From Phaeobacter gallaeciensis DSM 26640 (lineage in GTDB: Bacteria; Pseudomonadota; Alphaproteobacteria; Rhodobacterales; Rhodobacteraceae), in assembly GCF_000511385.1 (NCBI RefSeq), contig NC_023137.1:3665001-3729000 (forward strand): a stretch of 64,000 bases of DNA, given 5' to 3'. Numbering within the stretch: position 1 is the stretch's first letter; each line of letters opens with the position of its first letter. Below the pieces are notes generated by a model that did no database searches, was not told the DNA's origin, and worked only from the letters and a program-made list of their open reading frames with translations. The translations under genes were made by a program, and so were the position numbers. This document shows positions 34,145 through 43,234 of this stretch, in pieces.

Positions 34145-36238
34145 GTGCCAAATATTGATATGCAAAAACTGTTCAGCCCAACTGTGCTGCTGGCGCTCGC
34201 GCTGATGGCGATCATCGTTATGATGATCCTGCCGATGCCGGCCTGGGTTCTGGACGTTGGCTTGGCGGCCTCGTTTGGTCTGGCGATCCTGATCTTCACG
34301 ATTACCTTATTCATTGAGCGCCCGCTGGATTTCTCGTCCTTCCCGACCATTTTGCTGGCCTCGCTAATGCTACGCCTCTCGCTCAATGTGTCGTCGACGA
34401 AACTGATCATCGGTCAGGGACACACCGGTACCGATGCCGCTGGCGGCGTGATCGAAGGATTTGCCCAGTTTGTGATGGGCGGAAGCGTCTTCCTGGGTCT
34501 CGTAGTCTTTGGCGTGTTGTTGATCGTGAACTTCATGGTCATCACCAAAGGTGCGGCGCGGATGGCAGAGGTCGGTGCCCGCTTTGCTCTGGACGGGATG
34601 CCGGGCAAACAGCTGGCCATCGACAGTGATATGTCCGCAGGGGCGATTGACCATGCAACTGCGCGTGACCGCCGCGAGACGGAACAGCGTGAGACGACGT
34701 TCTTCGGGTCTCTGGATGGGGCGTCCAAATTTGTAAAAGGCGACGCGATTGCCGGCCTGTTGATCACCCTCTTGAACCTGATCATGGGCTTGATCATGGG
34801 TGTGCTTGTTCATGGCATGCCGGTAGTATCCGCTTTTGAAACCTATGCCATCCTGACCGTTGGTGACGGTCTGGTTTCGCAGATCCCATCGGTCATTATT
34901 TCGATCGCGGCTGCTCTGCTGCTGGCACGTGGCGGGGCAACAGGGTCGACGGATATCGCGCTGGCCGACCAGCTAGGTAAACACCCGGCTGCCCTAGCGA
35001 CCGTGGCCATTCTCATGGGTTTGTTCGCGCTGGTTCCCGGTCTTCCGTTTATCCCCTTCATGGTTGGGGCTGGTGTGCTTGGCTATTCCGCCTACCGGAT
35101 GAGCAAAAACCTGAAGGACCGCGAAGAGGCGGAGATGGAAGAGCAGATCGAAGAGGTCATGGAGCCCAAGGAAAACCGGGCTCTTGGTGACATCCTCGAT
35201 CTGGATGACCTGCATCTGGAATTTGCGCCCGATCTGGTGAGCATGGTGCTGGACGCAGGGACCGGTCTGGATGCCCGTATCGCCAACATGCGAACACATG
35301 TGGCCACGACATTCGGGCTGATCCTGCCTGAAATCCGCCTGACGGATGAGCCGGAACTGATGACAGGTACTTATGTGATCAAGATTCAGGGTGTCGAACA
35401 GGTGCGTGGCATCCTGCATCCGGAAATGGTTCTAGCCCTGATGCCGGACAATCATGATGCCCTGCCGCCGGGCACGGATGTCACCGAACCGGTCTATGGC
35501 GCCCCGGCGCGCTGGATTTCCTCAAAAGCGCAGGAAGATGCTGCGCTTTCGGGGGCGACAATTGTGACGGCGCCAGAGATATTGGCGACGCATCTGCTGG
35601 AGGTGATCAAACAGAACTTCCCCCGCCTGCTGACACTGAAATCCCTCCGTCGCCTGTTGAATGAGATGACGGAGCTGACCGATGAGTTCCGTGCGGAAGC
35701 CAATCGAAAGCTGCTGGATGAGCTGGTTCCGGACAAGGTTCCGATTGATACACTGCATACGGTGCTGCGGCTGCTGCTGGAGGAGCGGGTATCAATCCGC
35801 AATATGCCTCTCATTCTTGAGTCGATTGCCGAGGCCCGCCTGCATACTCCGCAGCCGGAGACTATCTGCGAACATGTGCGTCAGCGGCTGGGCTTCCAGT
35901 TGGTTGGTGAGATGAAACGCGAAGATGGCACCATTCCGTTGATCCAGCTAGCGCCTGAGTGGGAGGAGACATTCTCCACCTACCAGATCGACGCCCAGGG
36001 CGGTGCCGTCGATATTGCGCTGCCGCCGGAACAGTTCAACCGGCTGGCCGAAGGGCTGAGTGAGCGGCTGAATACCACCACGGAACAGGGCGTATTTGCA
36101 GCGGTTGTGACCTCAACCCGGCGCCGTCGATATCTGCGGACAATCCTCAAATCGCGTGGCATCCTTAACCCGGTCCTATCATTCGAGGAGATCGGGCTTG
36201 AAGCGAGACCGGCGCTCGTTGGTATGGTTCCCGCATGA
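34145..36238 (+). CDS. flhA: Flagellar export protein FlhA
   Basis: The major export-gate protein, 697 aa. The N-terminal half has about eight membrane helices with the FHIPEP core (ITKGAARMAEVGARFALDGMPGKQLAIDSDMSAGAID); the cytosolic C-terminal domain (from ~330) ends in LSFEEIGLEARPALVGMV. The annotated start is a GTG at 34145 with a weak ribosome binding site. The stop overlaps fliR by four bases; the order flhA-fliR-flhB follows. Confidence 0.97.
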   Translation: MPNIDMQKLFSPTVLLALALMAIIVMMILPMPAWVLDVGLAASFGLAILIFTITLFIERPLDFSSFPTILLASLMLRLSLNVSSTKLIIGQGHTGTDAAGGVIEGFAQFVMGGSVFLGLVVFGVLLIVNFMVITKGAARMAEVGARFALDGMPGKQLAIDSDMSAGAIDHATARDRRETEQRETTFFGSLDGASKFVKGDAIAGLLITLLNLIMGLIMGVLVHGMPVVSAFETYAILTVGDGLVSQIPSVIISIAAALLLARGGATGSTDIALADQLGKHPAALATVAILMGLFALVPGLPFIPFMVGAGVLGYSAYRMSKNLKDREEAEMEEQIEEVMEPKENRALGDILDLDDLHLEFAPDLVSMVLDAGTGLDARIANMRTHVATTFGLILPEIRLTDEPELMTGTYVIKIQGVEQVRGILHPEMVLALMPDNHDALPPGTDVTEPVYGAPARWISSKAQEDAALSGATIVTAPEILATHLLEVIKQNFPRLLTLKSLRRLLNEMTELTDEFRAEANRKLLDELVPDKVPIDTLHTVLRLLLEERVSIRNMPLILESIAEARLHTPQPETICEHVRQRLGFQLVGEMKREDGTIPLIQLAPEWEETFSTYQIDAQGGAVDIALPPEQFNRLAEGLSERLNTTTEQGVFAAVVTSTRRRRYLRTILKSRGILNPVLSFEEIGLEARPALVGMVPA

Positions 36239-37014
36239 ATCTGGACTTTCTGCCACCTGAGCTGGTCGCCCTTCTGGGCGCCGGCTTTTGGCATGGGGCC
36301 ATCGTTTTCCTGCGGATTGGGGCGATGGTTTCGGTGTTGCCCGCCTTTGGCGAAAAATATGTGCCGACGCGGATCAAGCTGGCAATTTCTCTGGCGTTCA
36401 CGTTTATCGTGGCGCCGGCCTTGCCGATCCTTCCGCCGCCGGACAGCCCACTACATTATGGAAGCCTCGCACTCAGCGAAGCGGTTGTTGGTCTGGCGCT
36501 GGGAATGGCGATCCGTATGTTCGTTCATGCCATTCAGATTGCCGGTACCATTGCCGCGCAATCGACCTCGCTGGCGCAGGTGTTGGGAGGTATCGGCGCC
36601 GAGCCCATGCCCGCTATCGGTGCGGTCCTGCTGATCTCTGGCCTGGCGCTGGCCGTGATGTTGGGTCTGCACATCCGGGTGGCTGAGTTCATGATCTACA
36701 GCTACATGATGTTTCCGGTGGGTGAGTTCCCGAGCGCTTCTGGGTTGTCGGACTGGGGCGTGCACCGGGTGTCGCGCAGTTTTGCAATGGGCTTTTCGCT
36801 GGCAGCACCATTCCTGATCGGTTCGATGGTCTATAACCTGACACTTGGCGTCATCAACCGCGCGATGCCTGCGCTGATGGTGGCCTTTGTGGGTGCTCCT
36901 GTTGTGACCTTCGGAGGTCTCGCAATTCTGATGGTGGCCAGCCCGATGATTTTGGATATCTGGAGCACGGCACTTATGGGGTTCTTCGCCAATCCGGGGG
37001 AGGGGATGCCATGA
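36235..37014 (+). CDS. fliR: Flagellar export gate protein FliR
   Basis: A 259-aa integral membrane component of the FliPQR gate. Motifs: FLRIGAMVSVLPAFGEKYVPTRIKLAISLAFTFIVAP, EAVVGLALGMAIRMFVHAIQIAGTIAAQSTSLAQ and the C-terminal PALMVAFVGAPVVTFGGLAILMVASPMIL. It overlaps flhA and flhB by four bases each, so translation is coupled. Confidence 0.95.
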   Translation: MNLDFLPPELVALLGAGFWHGAIVFLRIGAMVSVLPAFGEKYVPTRIKLAISLAFTFIVAPALPILPPPDSPLHYGSLALSEAVVGLALGMAIRMFVHAIQIAGTIAAQSTSLAQVLGGIGAEPMPAIGAVLLISGLALAVMLGLHIRVAEFMIYSYMMFPVGEFPSASGLSDWGVHRVSRSFAMGFSLAAPFLIGSMVYNLTLGVINRAMPALMVAFVGAPVVTFGGLAILMVASPMILDIWSTALMGFFANPGEGMP

Positions 37015-38090
37015 GCGACGATGATTCAGACAAGTCATATGAGCCAACACCGCAGAAACTGGAGAAAGCGCGTAAGAAGGGGGAGGTTCCAAAGTCGACG
37101 GACCTCAACGTGGCGGCATCCTATCTTGGCCTGATTATCGCCATCTATGTATCAGGCGCGGATGTGGTTGAAGAGCTGGGGACGGTATTAATGTCGTTCT
37201 TAGACCAGCCCGACCGTTTGGCTGATTTGTTCTTCGGTGGCGCGGGGACCGTGCCGGTTGGTGGGATATTTATGGCGGTCGGCACATCCAGCCTGCCAAT
37301 ATTTATTGTCCCAATGGCCGCTGTCCTGCTGTCGATCATCGCACAGCGCGCGCTGGTCTTTGCTCCGAGTAAGCTGGAACCAAAACTCTCAAAAATTTCG
37401 ATCATTTCGAACGCCAAGAACAAATTCGGGCGTTCGGGGCTGTTTGAGTTTTTCAAAAGCACGGTCAAGCTGGTGCTTTATTCAGTCTGTATGGGCGTGT
37501 ACCTCAATTATCGGTTGCCGGATATGATTGCCTCTTCGGCTACCGGGGCGTTTGTTGTTGTGATGATGATGGCGCAACTGGCGCTGGAATTTCTGATCCT
37601 GGCGTTAATCATTGCGCTTGGTATCGGGGTGATTGATGCGTCCTTTCAGCAGGCAGAGCACAATCGCAAAAACATGATGTCTCGTCAGGAGATCATGGAC
37701 GAAAGCAAAGAATCAGAAGGTGATCCGCATCTGAAGGGCGCGCGCCGTCAAAAGGCACATGAAATCGCTATGGGCCAAGGGGTTGCCGACGTGGCTGAGG
37801 CTGATGTGGTGATCGTCAACCCGACACATTACGCTGTTGCGCTCAAGTGGGATCGCGCGCCGGGGCAGGCCCCTATTTGCGTCGCCAAGGGTGTCGACGA
37901 GGTTGCGGCAGTTATCCGCGAAGTCGCCAATGAGAATGGGGTTCCGATCCACAGTGACCCGCCCACCGCGCGTGCATTGCATGCGGCGGTCGATATCGGT
38001 GAGGAAATTCACGAAGAACATTTTGCACCTGTTGCTGCCGCCATCCGCTTTGCGGAAAAAATGCGTCAACGGGCCAAGGGGATGGTGTGA
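37011..38090 (+). CDS. flhB: Flagellar export switch protein FlhB
   Basis: A 359-aa protein with four membrane helices and a cytosolic autoprotease domain. The N-terminal SYEPTPQKLEKARKKGEVPKS is diagnostic. The self-cleavage site NPTH is at residues 270-273 (VIVNPTHYAVALKWD). It switches export from rod/hook to filament substrates, together with FliK (encoded at 48055). The stop overlaps the next gene by four bases. Confidence 0.96.
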   Translation: MSDDDSDKSYEPTPQKLEKARKKGEVPKSTDLNVAASYLGLIIAIYVSGADVVEELGTVLMSFLDQPDRLADLFFGGAGTVPVGGIFMAVGTSSLPIFIVPMAAVLLSIIAQRALVFAPSKLEPKLSKISIISNAKNKFGRSGLFEFFKSTVKLVLYSVCMGVYLNYRLPDMIASSATGAFVVVMMMAQLALEFLILALIIALGIGVIDASFQQAEHNRKNMMSRQEIMDESKESEGDPHLKGARRQKAHEIAMGQGVADVAEADVVIVNPTHYAVALKWDRAPGQAPICVAKGVDEVAAVIREVANENGVPIHSDPPTARALHAAVDIGEEIHEEHFAPVAAAIRFAEKMRQRAKGMV

Positions 38091-38491
38091 TGAAGCAGAA
38101 GATGCTGGACCAGATGGCAGATGTGACAGAGGCCATGTACCTGCAAGAGCATGCCAAGGTGAAACCGGTTCTGGATGCTGAGGCGCGGGTGCGCGGTCAA
38201 TTGGCGAAACTGGATCAGCAGATCAAAGACAGTCGCGAAATGGCTAATTCCGACCATGCGATGAAAGCGCTCGGTGCGGATCTTCTCTGGCAGGGCTGGC
38301 ACAGCCGCACGCGCAGACAATTGAATATGGAGCTGGCGCAGATTACCGCGCAGAAGCTGCGGGCGATGGACAATCTGCGCAAGGCGTTCGGCCGCAAGCA
38401 CGCGGTAGAAACGATGGCGATCCAGGAGCGCCAGCGGGTGAAAAAGGACAGGGCGCAAAAGCTGCACAACCGGCTGATGAATATGGAATGA
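38087..38491 (+). CDS. Small coiled-coil protein after flhB (FliJ-like candidate)
   Basis: A 134-aa, highly charged, all-helical protein with two coiled-coil stretches separated near a WQGWH motif. Length, composition and coupling to flhB (four-base overlap) resemble the export chaperone FliJ, which is otherwise missing here. There is no motif that proves the family, so this is a candidate. It is the last gene of the sltF-flhA-fliR-flhB transcript, followed by a strong terminator. Confidence 0.65.
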   Translation: MMKQKMLDQMADVTEAMYLQEHAKVKPVLDAEARVRGQLAKLDQQIKDSREMANSDHAMKALGADLLWQGWHSRTRRQLNMELAQITAQKLRAMDNLRKAFGRKHAVETMAIQERQRVKKDRAQKLHNRLMNME

Positions 38492-38515
38492 GATTAACGC
38501 AACATGTTTGCATCA

Positions 38516-38547
38516 AAAAAGGCCGGTTCATTTGAACCGGCCTTTTT
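38516..38547. terminator. Bidirectional terminator between convergent flagellar operons
   Basis: A perfect stem AAAAAGGCCGGTTC/GAACCGGCCTTTTT with a 4-nt loop lies between the stop of the FliJ-like gene and the stop of the leftward second fliL gene. It has T5 in both orientations. Confidence 0.9.
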
Positions 38548-38567
38548 CGTTGATGTTGAATTGGGCT

Positions 38568-39056
38568 TCAGACGTCTTGTCGTGACATTTCCACGATCAG
38601 CACATCATAAATATCCTTGCCCAGTTGCTTCTGCGCAGCTTCGCGCAGGGCAGTTCGCAAGGGCGTCAACATGTCGGAGCGGGTGAAAGCGCCACGAAAA
38701 CCGCCCATGTTGGCGTGATCGAACAGCACCTGCAGGAAGACATCCCGCAGCTTCGGCTCGTAGGCGTGGATTTTCTCGTTCATCCCGGCCTTGGTTTCCA
38801 GGCTGAGAGAGATCACCACCAGAGAGGAGAGCTGTTCACGCTCGACAACTGGAACGACGAATTGGTTCGCCATCTTGATGTATTCGCGCTGCTCTTCCTC
38901 TTCGCCCGGCAGTTCAGGGGTAATTTCTTCGGCGTGCTCGCCGCTGTCCTCGGCGTGCTCTTCCGGGGCGGGGGCCGGGGCCAGCATGACACCGGCGCCG
39001 ATCCCACCGGCGGTCCCAACAAGGAGCAGAATGACGGGCAGTAGTTTTGACAACAT
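38568..39056 (-). CDS. Second FliL-family protein
   Basis: A 162-aa single-pass protein: helix at 3-25 (LLPVILLLVGTAGGIGAGVML), an acidic linker (EEHAEDSGEHAEE) and a FliL domain (FVVPVVEREQLSSLVVISLSLE, EPKLRDVFLQVLFDHANMGGFRGAF, LRTALREAAQKQLGKDIYDVLIVEMSRQDV). It differs clearly from fliL at 28143 and is the last gene of the flgB-flgH operon, nine bases after flgH. Two FliL paralogs may act at different sites of the basal body. Confidence 0.85.
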   Translation of the reverse strand: MLSKLLPVILLLVGTAGGIGAGVMLAPAPAPEEHAEDSGEHAEEITPELPGEEEEQREYIKMANQFVVPVVEREQLSSLVVISLSLETKAGMNEKIHAYEPKLRDVFLQVLFDHANMGGFRGAFTRSDMLTPLRTALREAAQKQLGKDIYDVLIVEMSRQDV

Positions 39057-39065
39057 ATGCAGGCC

Positions 39066-39806
39066 TCAGAATGGCAGGATCACGTCCAGCACTTGCTGGC
39101 CGTAACGGGGTTGTTGAACATCTGTGATCTGGCCACGGCCACCGTATGAGACCCGCGCGGAGGCGATCTTGTCATAGGTGATCTCGTTCTGGCGGCTGAT
39201 ATCGTCAGGGCGCACGTAGCCTGTCACCAGCAATTCGCGCATCTCGAAGTTGACGCGCAGCTCTTGTGTGCCGCTGATCGACAGCACACCATTCGGCAGC
39301 ACATCCACCACTGTTGCGGCGACCCGCAGTTCCAGTTTCTCGCTGCGCTTTACAGAGCCTTTGCCGCCGGAGCTGCTGCTGCTGCCGATATCAACGGCAT
39401 CGGCCATTGACGCCCCTTCGGGCAGTTTCCGATCCAATCGCTGGGGCAGGCCGAGCAGTTGCGGAACCGCCAAACTTTCGGAGCCGGAGCGCGACCGCTT
39501 GGTGTCGTTGGAGATTTCGGCCTCTTCATCGATTTCGATGACGACGGTCAGGATGTCACCCTGTTTGGTTGCCCGGCGATCTCCCAGCAGTGACTGGCGC
39601 GACCCGCTCCACAGTGATGCTTGATCAACCGGGCGTTGGGTCTGCGTGTTTACAGGCAAGCCCTGAAACAGCATGGCAACATGTTCAGGAGATTCATTTG
39701 CGGGGCTGAACGTCGGTGGTTTGCCAACATGATCCAGCCGTCCGCAGGCGCTCAGCGTGATCATAGCCGCAAGGGCCGAATTCGCCAAAAGGGTTCTATT
39801 TTTCAT
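39066..39806 (-). CDS. flgH: Flagellar L-ring protein FlgH
   Basis: Outer-membrane L-ring lipoprotein, 246 aa. Lipobox LSAC at residues ~18-21 with an N-terminal signal. Conserved segments are SLWSGSRQSLLGDRRATKQGDILTVVIEIDEEAEISNDTKRSR and the C-terminal VRPDDISRQNEITYDKIASARVSYGGRGQI. Start overlaps the flgA stop by one base (TGATG). Confidence 0.96.
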   Translation of the reverse strand: MKNRTLLANSALAAMITLSACGRLDHVGKPPTFSPANESPEHVAMLFQGLPVNTQTQRPVDQASLWSGSRQSLLGDRRATKQGDILTVVIEIDEEAEISNDTKRSRSGSESLAVPQLLGLPQRLDRKLPEGASMADAVDIGSSSSSGGKGSVKRSEKLELRVAATVVDVLPNGVLSISGTQELRVNFEMRELLVTGYVRPDDISRQNEITYDKIASARVSYGGRGQITDVQQPRYGQQVLDVILPF

Positions 39807-40222
39807 CAGTTTACCTCAACTGTTCCATCTGCGGCGATACGCCCGCTGATGGTCGTGCGTGACGATAAGTTCATGACACGGATTGCTTCGCCATCAGCGC
39901 CGCGACCAAGCGAACGGCCCTCAGCCAGAATGGTCAGACCACCACGTTTGAACCGAATGGTGACCAGATCGTTACGCTCCACGATGGCTGGCGGGCCAAC
40001 GTCGCCGGGGCGCATTGGCCGCCCTGCATAGAGCGCCACGCGGGCTTCCTGGCCAATCACCAAAGACGGATCGGAGATCGCGCCCAGCACCTCGGCCTGT
40101 TTCAGAACCAGATCCTCGGCCGTCACGATTTCCTTGGCCCGGATGGTTCGCACCGGGACCAGAATGTCGGCCCAGGCGGGCTGGGCACAGAACAGCATCA
40201 CAATGGCGAGGATCCGTTTCAT
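39806..40222 (-). CDS. flgA: Flagellar P-ring assembly chaperone FlgA
   Basis: A 138-aa exported SAF-domain chaperone for FlgI. Signal peptide of ~18 residues (cleavage after AWA), then VPVRTIRAKEIVTAEDLVLK, ARVALYAGRPMRPGDVGPPAIVERNDLVTIRF and a C-terminal GEAIRVMNLSSRTTISGRIAADGTVEV. Shorter than enteric FlgA but usual for alphaproteobacteria. One-base overlaps with flgG and flgH. Confidence 0.92.
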   Translation of the reverse strand: MKRILAIVMLFCAQPAWADILVPVRTIRAKEIVTAEDLVLKQAEVLGAISDPSLVIGQEARVALYAGRPMRPGDVGPPAIVERNDLVTIRFKRGGLTILAEGRSLGRGADGEAIRVMNLSSRTTISGRIAADGTVEVN

Positions 40223-41007
40223 TAGCGTACCTGCGTGGTTGCGCCCATCATCTGATCGACGGCAGAGATGACCTTGGCATTCATTTCATAGCCGCGCTGG
40301 GCTTCGATCAGCTCCGTGACCTCGCGGACGGCATCCACCGAACTGGCCTCCAGATAGCCCTGACGCAGGGTGCCGAGACCATTCTCACCAGGAGAGGCAA
40401 CAGTGGCCGCACCTGAGGCTTCGGTCTCTACAAAGAGGTTGCTGCCCAGGGCTTCCAGGCCTTTGGGGTTGGAGAACCCGGCCAGCGTCAACTGACCCAT
40501 CAGCTGCCCTTCGGCGGTTTCATCGAAATAGGCGTAGACCTCACCATCGGCATTGATCGAGACGTTGCGCGCGTCGCTGGGGATGGTGATATCCGGGGAG
40601 ACCGTAAAACCATCTGAGGTGACAACCAGACCCTCGGCCGATCGTTTCAGGGCACCGTCGCGGGTATAGGCGGACTGTCCGGAGGGGAGCGTCACCTCGA
40701 GATATCCTTTGCCGTCGATGGCAACGTCCAGATCATTCCCGGTCTGGGTCAGGGCCCCCTGCGCCAGATGAATGGAGATTGCAGAGGCGCGGACACCAAG
40801 GCCCACCTGCACACCGGTGGGCAGCACAGTCCCGTCGGAGGCGTTTACCGTGCCGGCCCGTGTAACTTGCTGATAATGCAGGTCTGCAAATTCCGCGCGC
40901 CGAGCGTTATAGCCCGTGGTGTTCATATTCGCGAGGTTGTTCGAAATTGTCTCAACACGCAGCTGCTGCGCGGTCATTCCGGTTGCGGCGATCTTCAGGG
41001 CGCGCAT
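40222..41007 (-). CDS. flgG: Flagellar distal rod protein FlgG
   Basis: A 261-aa rod protein. N-terminus MRALKIAATGMTAQQLRVETISNNLANMNTTGYNARRAEF is diagnostic; the middle has GSLKRSAEGLVVTSDGF-like sequence and the end is GYLEASSVDAVREVTELIEAQRGYEMNAKVISAVDQMM. Ten bases after flgF, overlapping flgA by one base. Confidence 0.96.
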   Translation of the reverse strand: MRALKIAATGMTAQQLRVETISNNLANMNTTGYNARRAEFADLHYQQVTRAGTVNASDGTVLPTGVQVGLGVRASAISIHLAQGALTQTGNDLDVAIDGKGYLEVTLPSGQSAYTRDGALKRSAEGLVVTSDGFTVSPDITIPSDARNVSINADGEVYAYFDETAEGQLMGQLTLAGFSNPKGLEALGSNLFVETEASGAATVASPGENGLGTLRQGYLEASSVDAVREVTELIEAQRGYEMNAKVISAVDQMMGATTQVR

Positions 41008-41017
41008 GGGCTTACTC

Positions 41018-41734
41018 CTACGACTTCGTCAGATTTTTGATGGCGTTGCGGACACGTTGATCTTCGGTCTCAAGAAAGCTCTGGCCCATTTCATAGGCCC
41101 GCTGAATTTCGACCATTCGCGCCAGCTGAGAGATGGCATTGACGTTTGATCCCTCCAGAAACCCCTGGAGCACGCGGGCGTCGCCAGCGTCTTCGATTTC
41201 GCCATCGACGCGGAACATCACCCCGTCTTCTCGGATCATCTGATAATTCTCTTCCGGTTTAAAAATGCCGATTTGGCCGAGCGCACGACCATCTGCGCTC
41301 AATGTGCCGTCGGCGCCGAATTTGATGGATTTGGCATCGCCCGGAATGAACACAGGCGCGCGACCGGCATCCAAGACCCGATGACCATCCATGGTGACCA
41401 GATCACCCTGGGCGTTGGTGGAAAATGCGCCCGACCGGGTCAGCCGCTCCCCCATCGGGGTTTCGACCATGAAGTACCCGTCGCCTTCGATGGCAAGATC
41501 CAGATCACCGCCCGATTGAGTCAGAGCTCCCTGCGCCATCGAGGTGTTGCGGATATTTGCCCGCCCCATCGACAGGGATTCCTGACCGGGTGCAGTCTGG
41601 ATAAATTCGGAAAAGATGACCCCTTCGGCCCGGTATCCGGTGGTGGCTGAGTTGGCGATGTTATTTGCGACAACGCGCATTTCGCGCATCAGACCCGATT
41701 GGCGGGACAAGGTGGTGTAACCGGTGTCTCCCAT
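41018..41734 (-). CDS. flgF: Flagellar proximal rod protein FlgF
   Basis: A 238-aa rod protein with the N-terminus GYTTLSRQSGLMREMRVVANNIANSATTGYRAEGVIFSEF and the ending QGFLEGSNVNAISQLARMVEIQRAYEMGQSFLETEDQRVRNAI. Separated from FlgG by its N-terminal sequence and by gene order. The start overlaps the fliQ stop by one base (TAATG). Confidence 0.95.
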   Translation of the reverse strand: MGDTGYTTLSRQSGLMREMRVVANNIANSATTGYRAEGVIFSEFIQTAPGQESLSMGRANIRNTSMAQGALTQSGGDLDLAIEGDGYFMVETPMGERLTRSGAFSTNAQGDLVTMDGHRVLDAGRAPVFIPGDAKSIKFGADGTLSADGRALGQIGIFKPEENYQMIREDGVMFRVDGEIEDAGDARVLQGFLEGSNVNAISQLARMVEIQRAYEMGQSFLETEDQRVRNAIKNLTKS

Positions 41735-42006
41735 TACAGACCTCCTGAAATCAGTGGCACAACGTGCCCATCAAAAAAGGCAACCAAGGTCTGCGTCATG
41801 AAACCCATGGTCATCCAGAAAACGACAAGAATGGCGGTAAGCTTTGGCACAAAGGTCAGGGTCATTTCCTGCACCGATGTCAGGGCCTGAAACAGGCCGA
41901 TGGCGAGGCCAACAACCAGTGCAACCAGCAAAATCGGTGTCGACATCATCACGGCCGCCCAGAGGGCCTGGCGCAGAGTGTCGTAGAAAAGCCCTTCGCT
42001 CATCAT
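41734..42006 (-). CDS. fliQ: Flagellar export gate protein FliQ
   Basis: A 90-aa two-helix membrane protein: LFYDTLRQALWAAVMMSTPILLVALVVGLAIGLFQALTSVQEMTLTFVPKL is characteristic. The ATG at 42006 (or 42003) gives the family length; a longer frame to 42051 overlaps fliE and is unlikely. Part of FliPQR, whose other members are in different operons here. Confidence 0.93.
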   Translation of the reverse strand: MMSEGLFYDTLRQALWAAVMMSTPILLVALVVGLAIGLFQALTSVQEMTLTFVPKLTAILVVFWMTMGFMTQTLVAFFDGHVVPLISGGL

Positions 42007-42010
42007 GGGC

Positions 42011-42307
42011 TTACACCGGCATCCGCAGGATTTCCTGATAGGCTTCGACAACCTTGTTGCGGACGGTCACCGCGGTTTCCACCGCCAGTTCCGTCTGGGC
42101 CAGGGCTTGCACCAGCGCATGTGGGTCGCCGTTGCCTGTCATTGCGGTGACCGAAACCTGCTCGCTTTGCTGCAGGGTGCCTGCGAACTCTTCAAAGCTG
42201 GCCTTGATCTTGGCCTCGGCGCTGCTGGGCATGTGCTCCGGATCGACCTTGGTCGCAGGGCGTGCGGCGGCGTAGCCGGTGGTGGCGGAAAGACTGCGAA
42301 TATCCAT
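42011..42307 (-). CDS. fliE: Flagellar MS-ring/rod adaptor FliE
   Basis: A 98-aa protein with the conserved C-terminal half: FEEFAGTLQQSEQVSVTAMTGNGDPHALVQALAQTELAVETAVTVRNKVVEAYQEILRMPV. It joins the MS ring to the proximal rod. It lies between flgC and fliQ, the typical position. Confidence 0.93.
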   Translation of the reverse strand: MDIRSLSATTGYAAARPATKVDPEHMPSSAEAKIKASFEEFAGTLQQSEQVSVTAMTGNGDPHALVQALAQTELAVETAVTVRNKVVEAYQEILRMPV

Positions 42308-42351
42308 TCTGGATCTCCAGGTATGTCAGTATGTTTCAGAAAATCTCGGTG

Positions 42352-42744
42352 TTATCTGCGCAACAGGTCCATCAGTGATGACGACATTTGCCGCCCCTGC
42401 TCGAACATCTTGAGGTTGGCCTCGTAGCTGCGCTGTGCCTCGCGGGCATCGGCGATCTCGATCATCAGGTCTACATTCGACCCTTCGTAATGGCCGCTCT
42501 CGTCTGCCAGCGGGTGGGAAGGATCAAAAACCTGCTCCAGATCGGATCGGTCCAGACGCACAGGGCCGACCTCCACCTTTTCTACGTCGGAGCGCAGATC
42601 GCGCACCGCTTCAAAGGGAACAGTCTTGCGGCGATACCCGGGGGTATCTGCGTTGGAAATATTCTCTGACACATGACGTAGGCGGCTTGCCTGGGCTTTC
42701 AATGCGCTTGCAGAGACGGAGAGGGATTTGGAAAATTCGCTCAT
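42352..42744 (-). CDS. flgC: Flagellar proximal rod protein FlgC
   Basis: A 130-aa rod protein: KSLSVSASALKAQASRLRHVSENISNADTPGYRRKTVPFE at the start and GHYEGSNVDLMIEIADAREAQRSYEANLKMFEQGRQMSSSLMDLLRR at the end. It follows flgB by 12 bases. Confidence 0.95.
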   Translation of the reverse strand: MSEFSKSLSVSASALKAQASRLRHVSENISNADTPGYRRKTVPFEAVRDLRSDVEKVEVGPVRLDRSDLEQVFDPSHPLADESGHYEGSNVDLMIEIADAREAQRSYEANLKMFEQGRQMSSSLMDLLRR

Positions 42745-42756
42745 GGTCTAACCTCC

Positions 42757-43146
42757 TCAGTTCCGGCCAAGGCTGCTGCGCAGCACGTTCATCGAGGATT
42801 TATAGATCGCCAACGCGCGGTCATGCTGCCGCTTGACCTCAACCCCTTTCAGGATTTCGCCTTCGATCGAGACCGTGTTGTCATTGGGATCACCGCCCCC
42901 GCGCGTGGCGGTGACAGCCCAGTCCATACCGTTGCCGGAGGCGCCGTGCAGATGGTTGGAGCGGCTGGCAACCATGTCGCCTGCACGGGGTCCCTGCGCA
43001 TAGACTTCTTTGAAAGGCTTGATGTCCTTGGCATGATAGCCAGGCGTATCGGCATTGGCGATGTTCTGCGACACCAATGCCTGGCGCTTCCCTGCATGGG
43101 TGGCCATTGAGTAGGCAATCTTAAAGACGTTCAGTTCTTTAAACAC
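42757..43146 (-). CDS. flgB: Flagellar proximal rod protein FlgB
   Basis: A 129-aa rod protein with FKIAYSMATHAGKRQALVSQNIANADTPGYHAKDIKPF and the C-terminal GVEVKRQHDRALAIYKSSMNVLRSSLGRN. I chose the GTG at 43146, preceded by GAGGGAGAAG, because it gives the family N-terminus; an in-frame ATG at 43173 would add nine residues. Head of the nine-gene leftward operon flgB-flgC-fliE-fliQ-flgF-flgG-flgA-flgH-fliL2, divergent from fliI. Confidence 0.93.
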   Translation of the reverse strand: MFKELNVFKIAYSMATHAGKRQALVSQNIANADTPGYHAKDIKPFKEVYAQGPRAGDMVASRSNHLHGASGNGMDWAVTATRGGGDPNDNTVSIEGEILKGVEVKRQHDRALAIYKSSMNVLRSSLGRN

Positions 43147-43234
43147 CGGGGCTTCTCCCTCGATCAATTTCAATCAAGGCTTAACCCCGATTCCTTTAGA
43201 AATTGTTTTCAGGAACAGTTGGAGACACCAGAAC

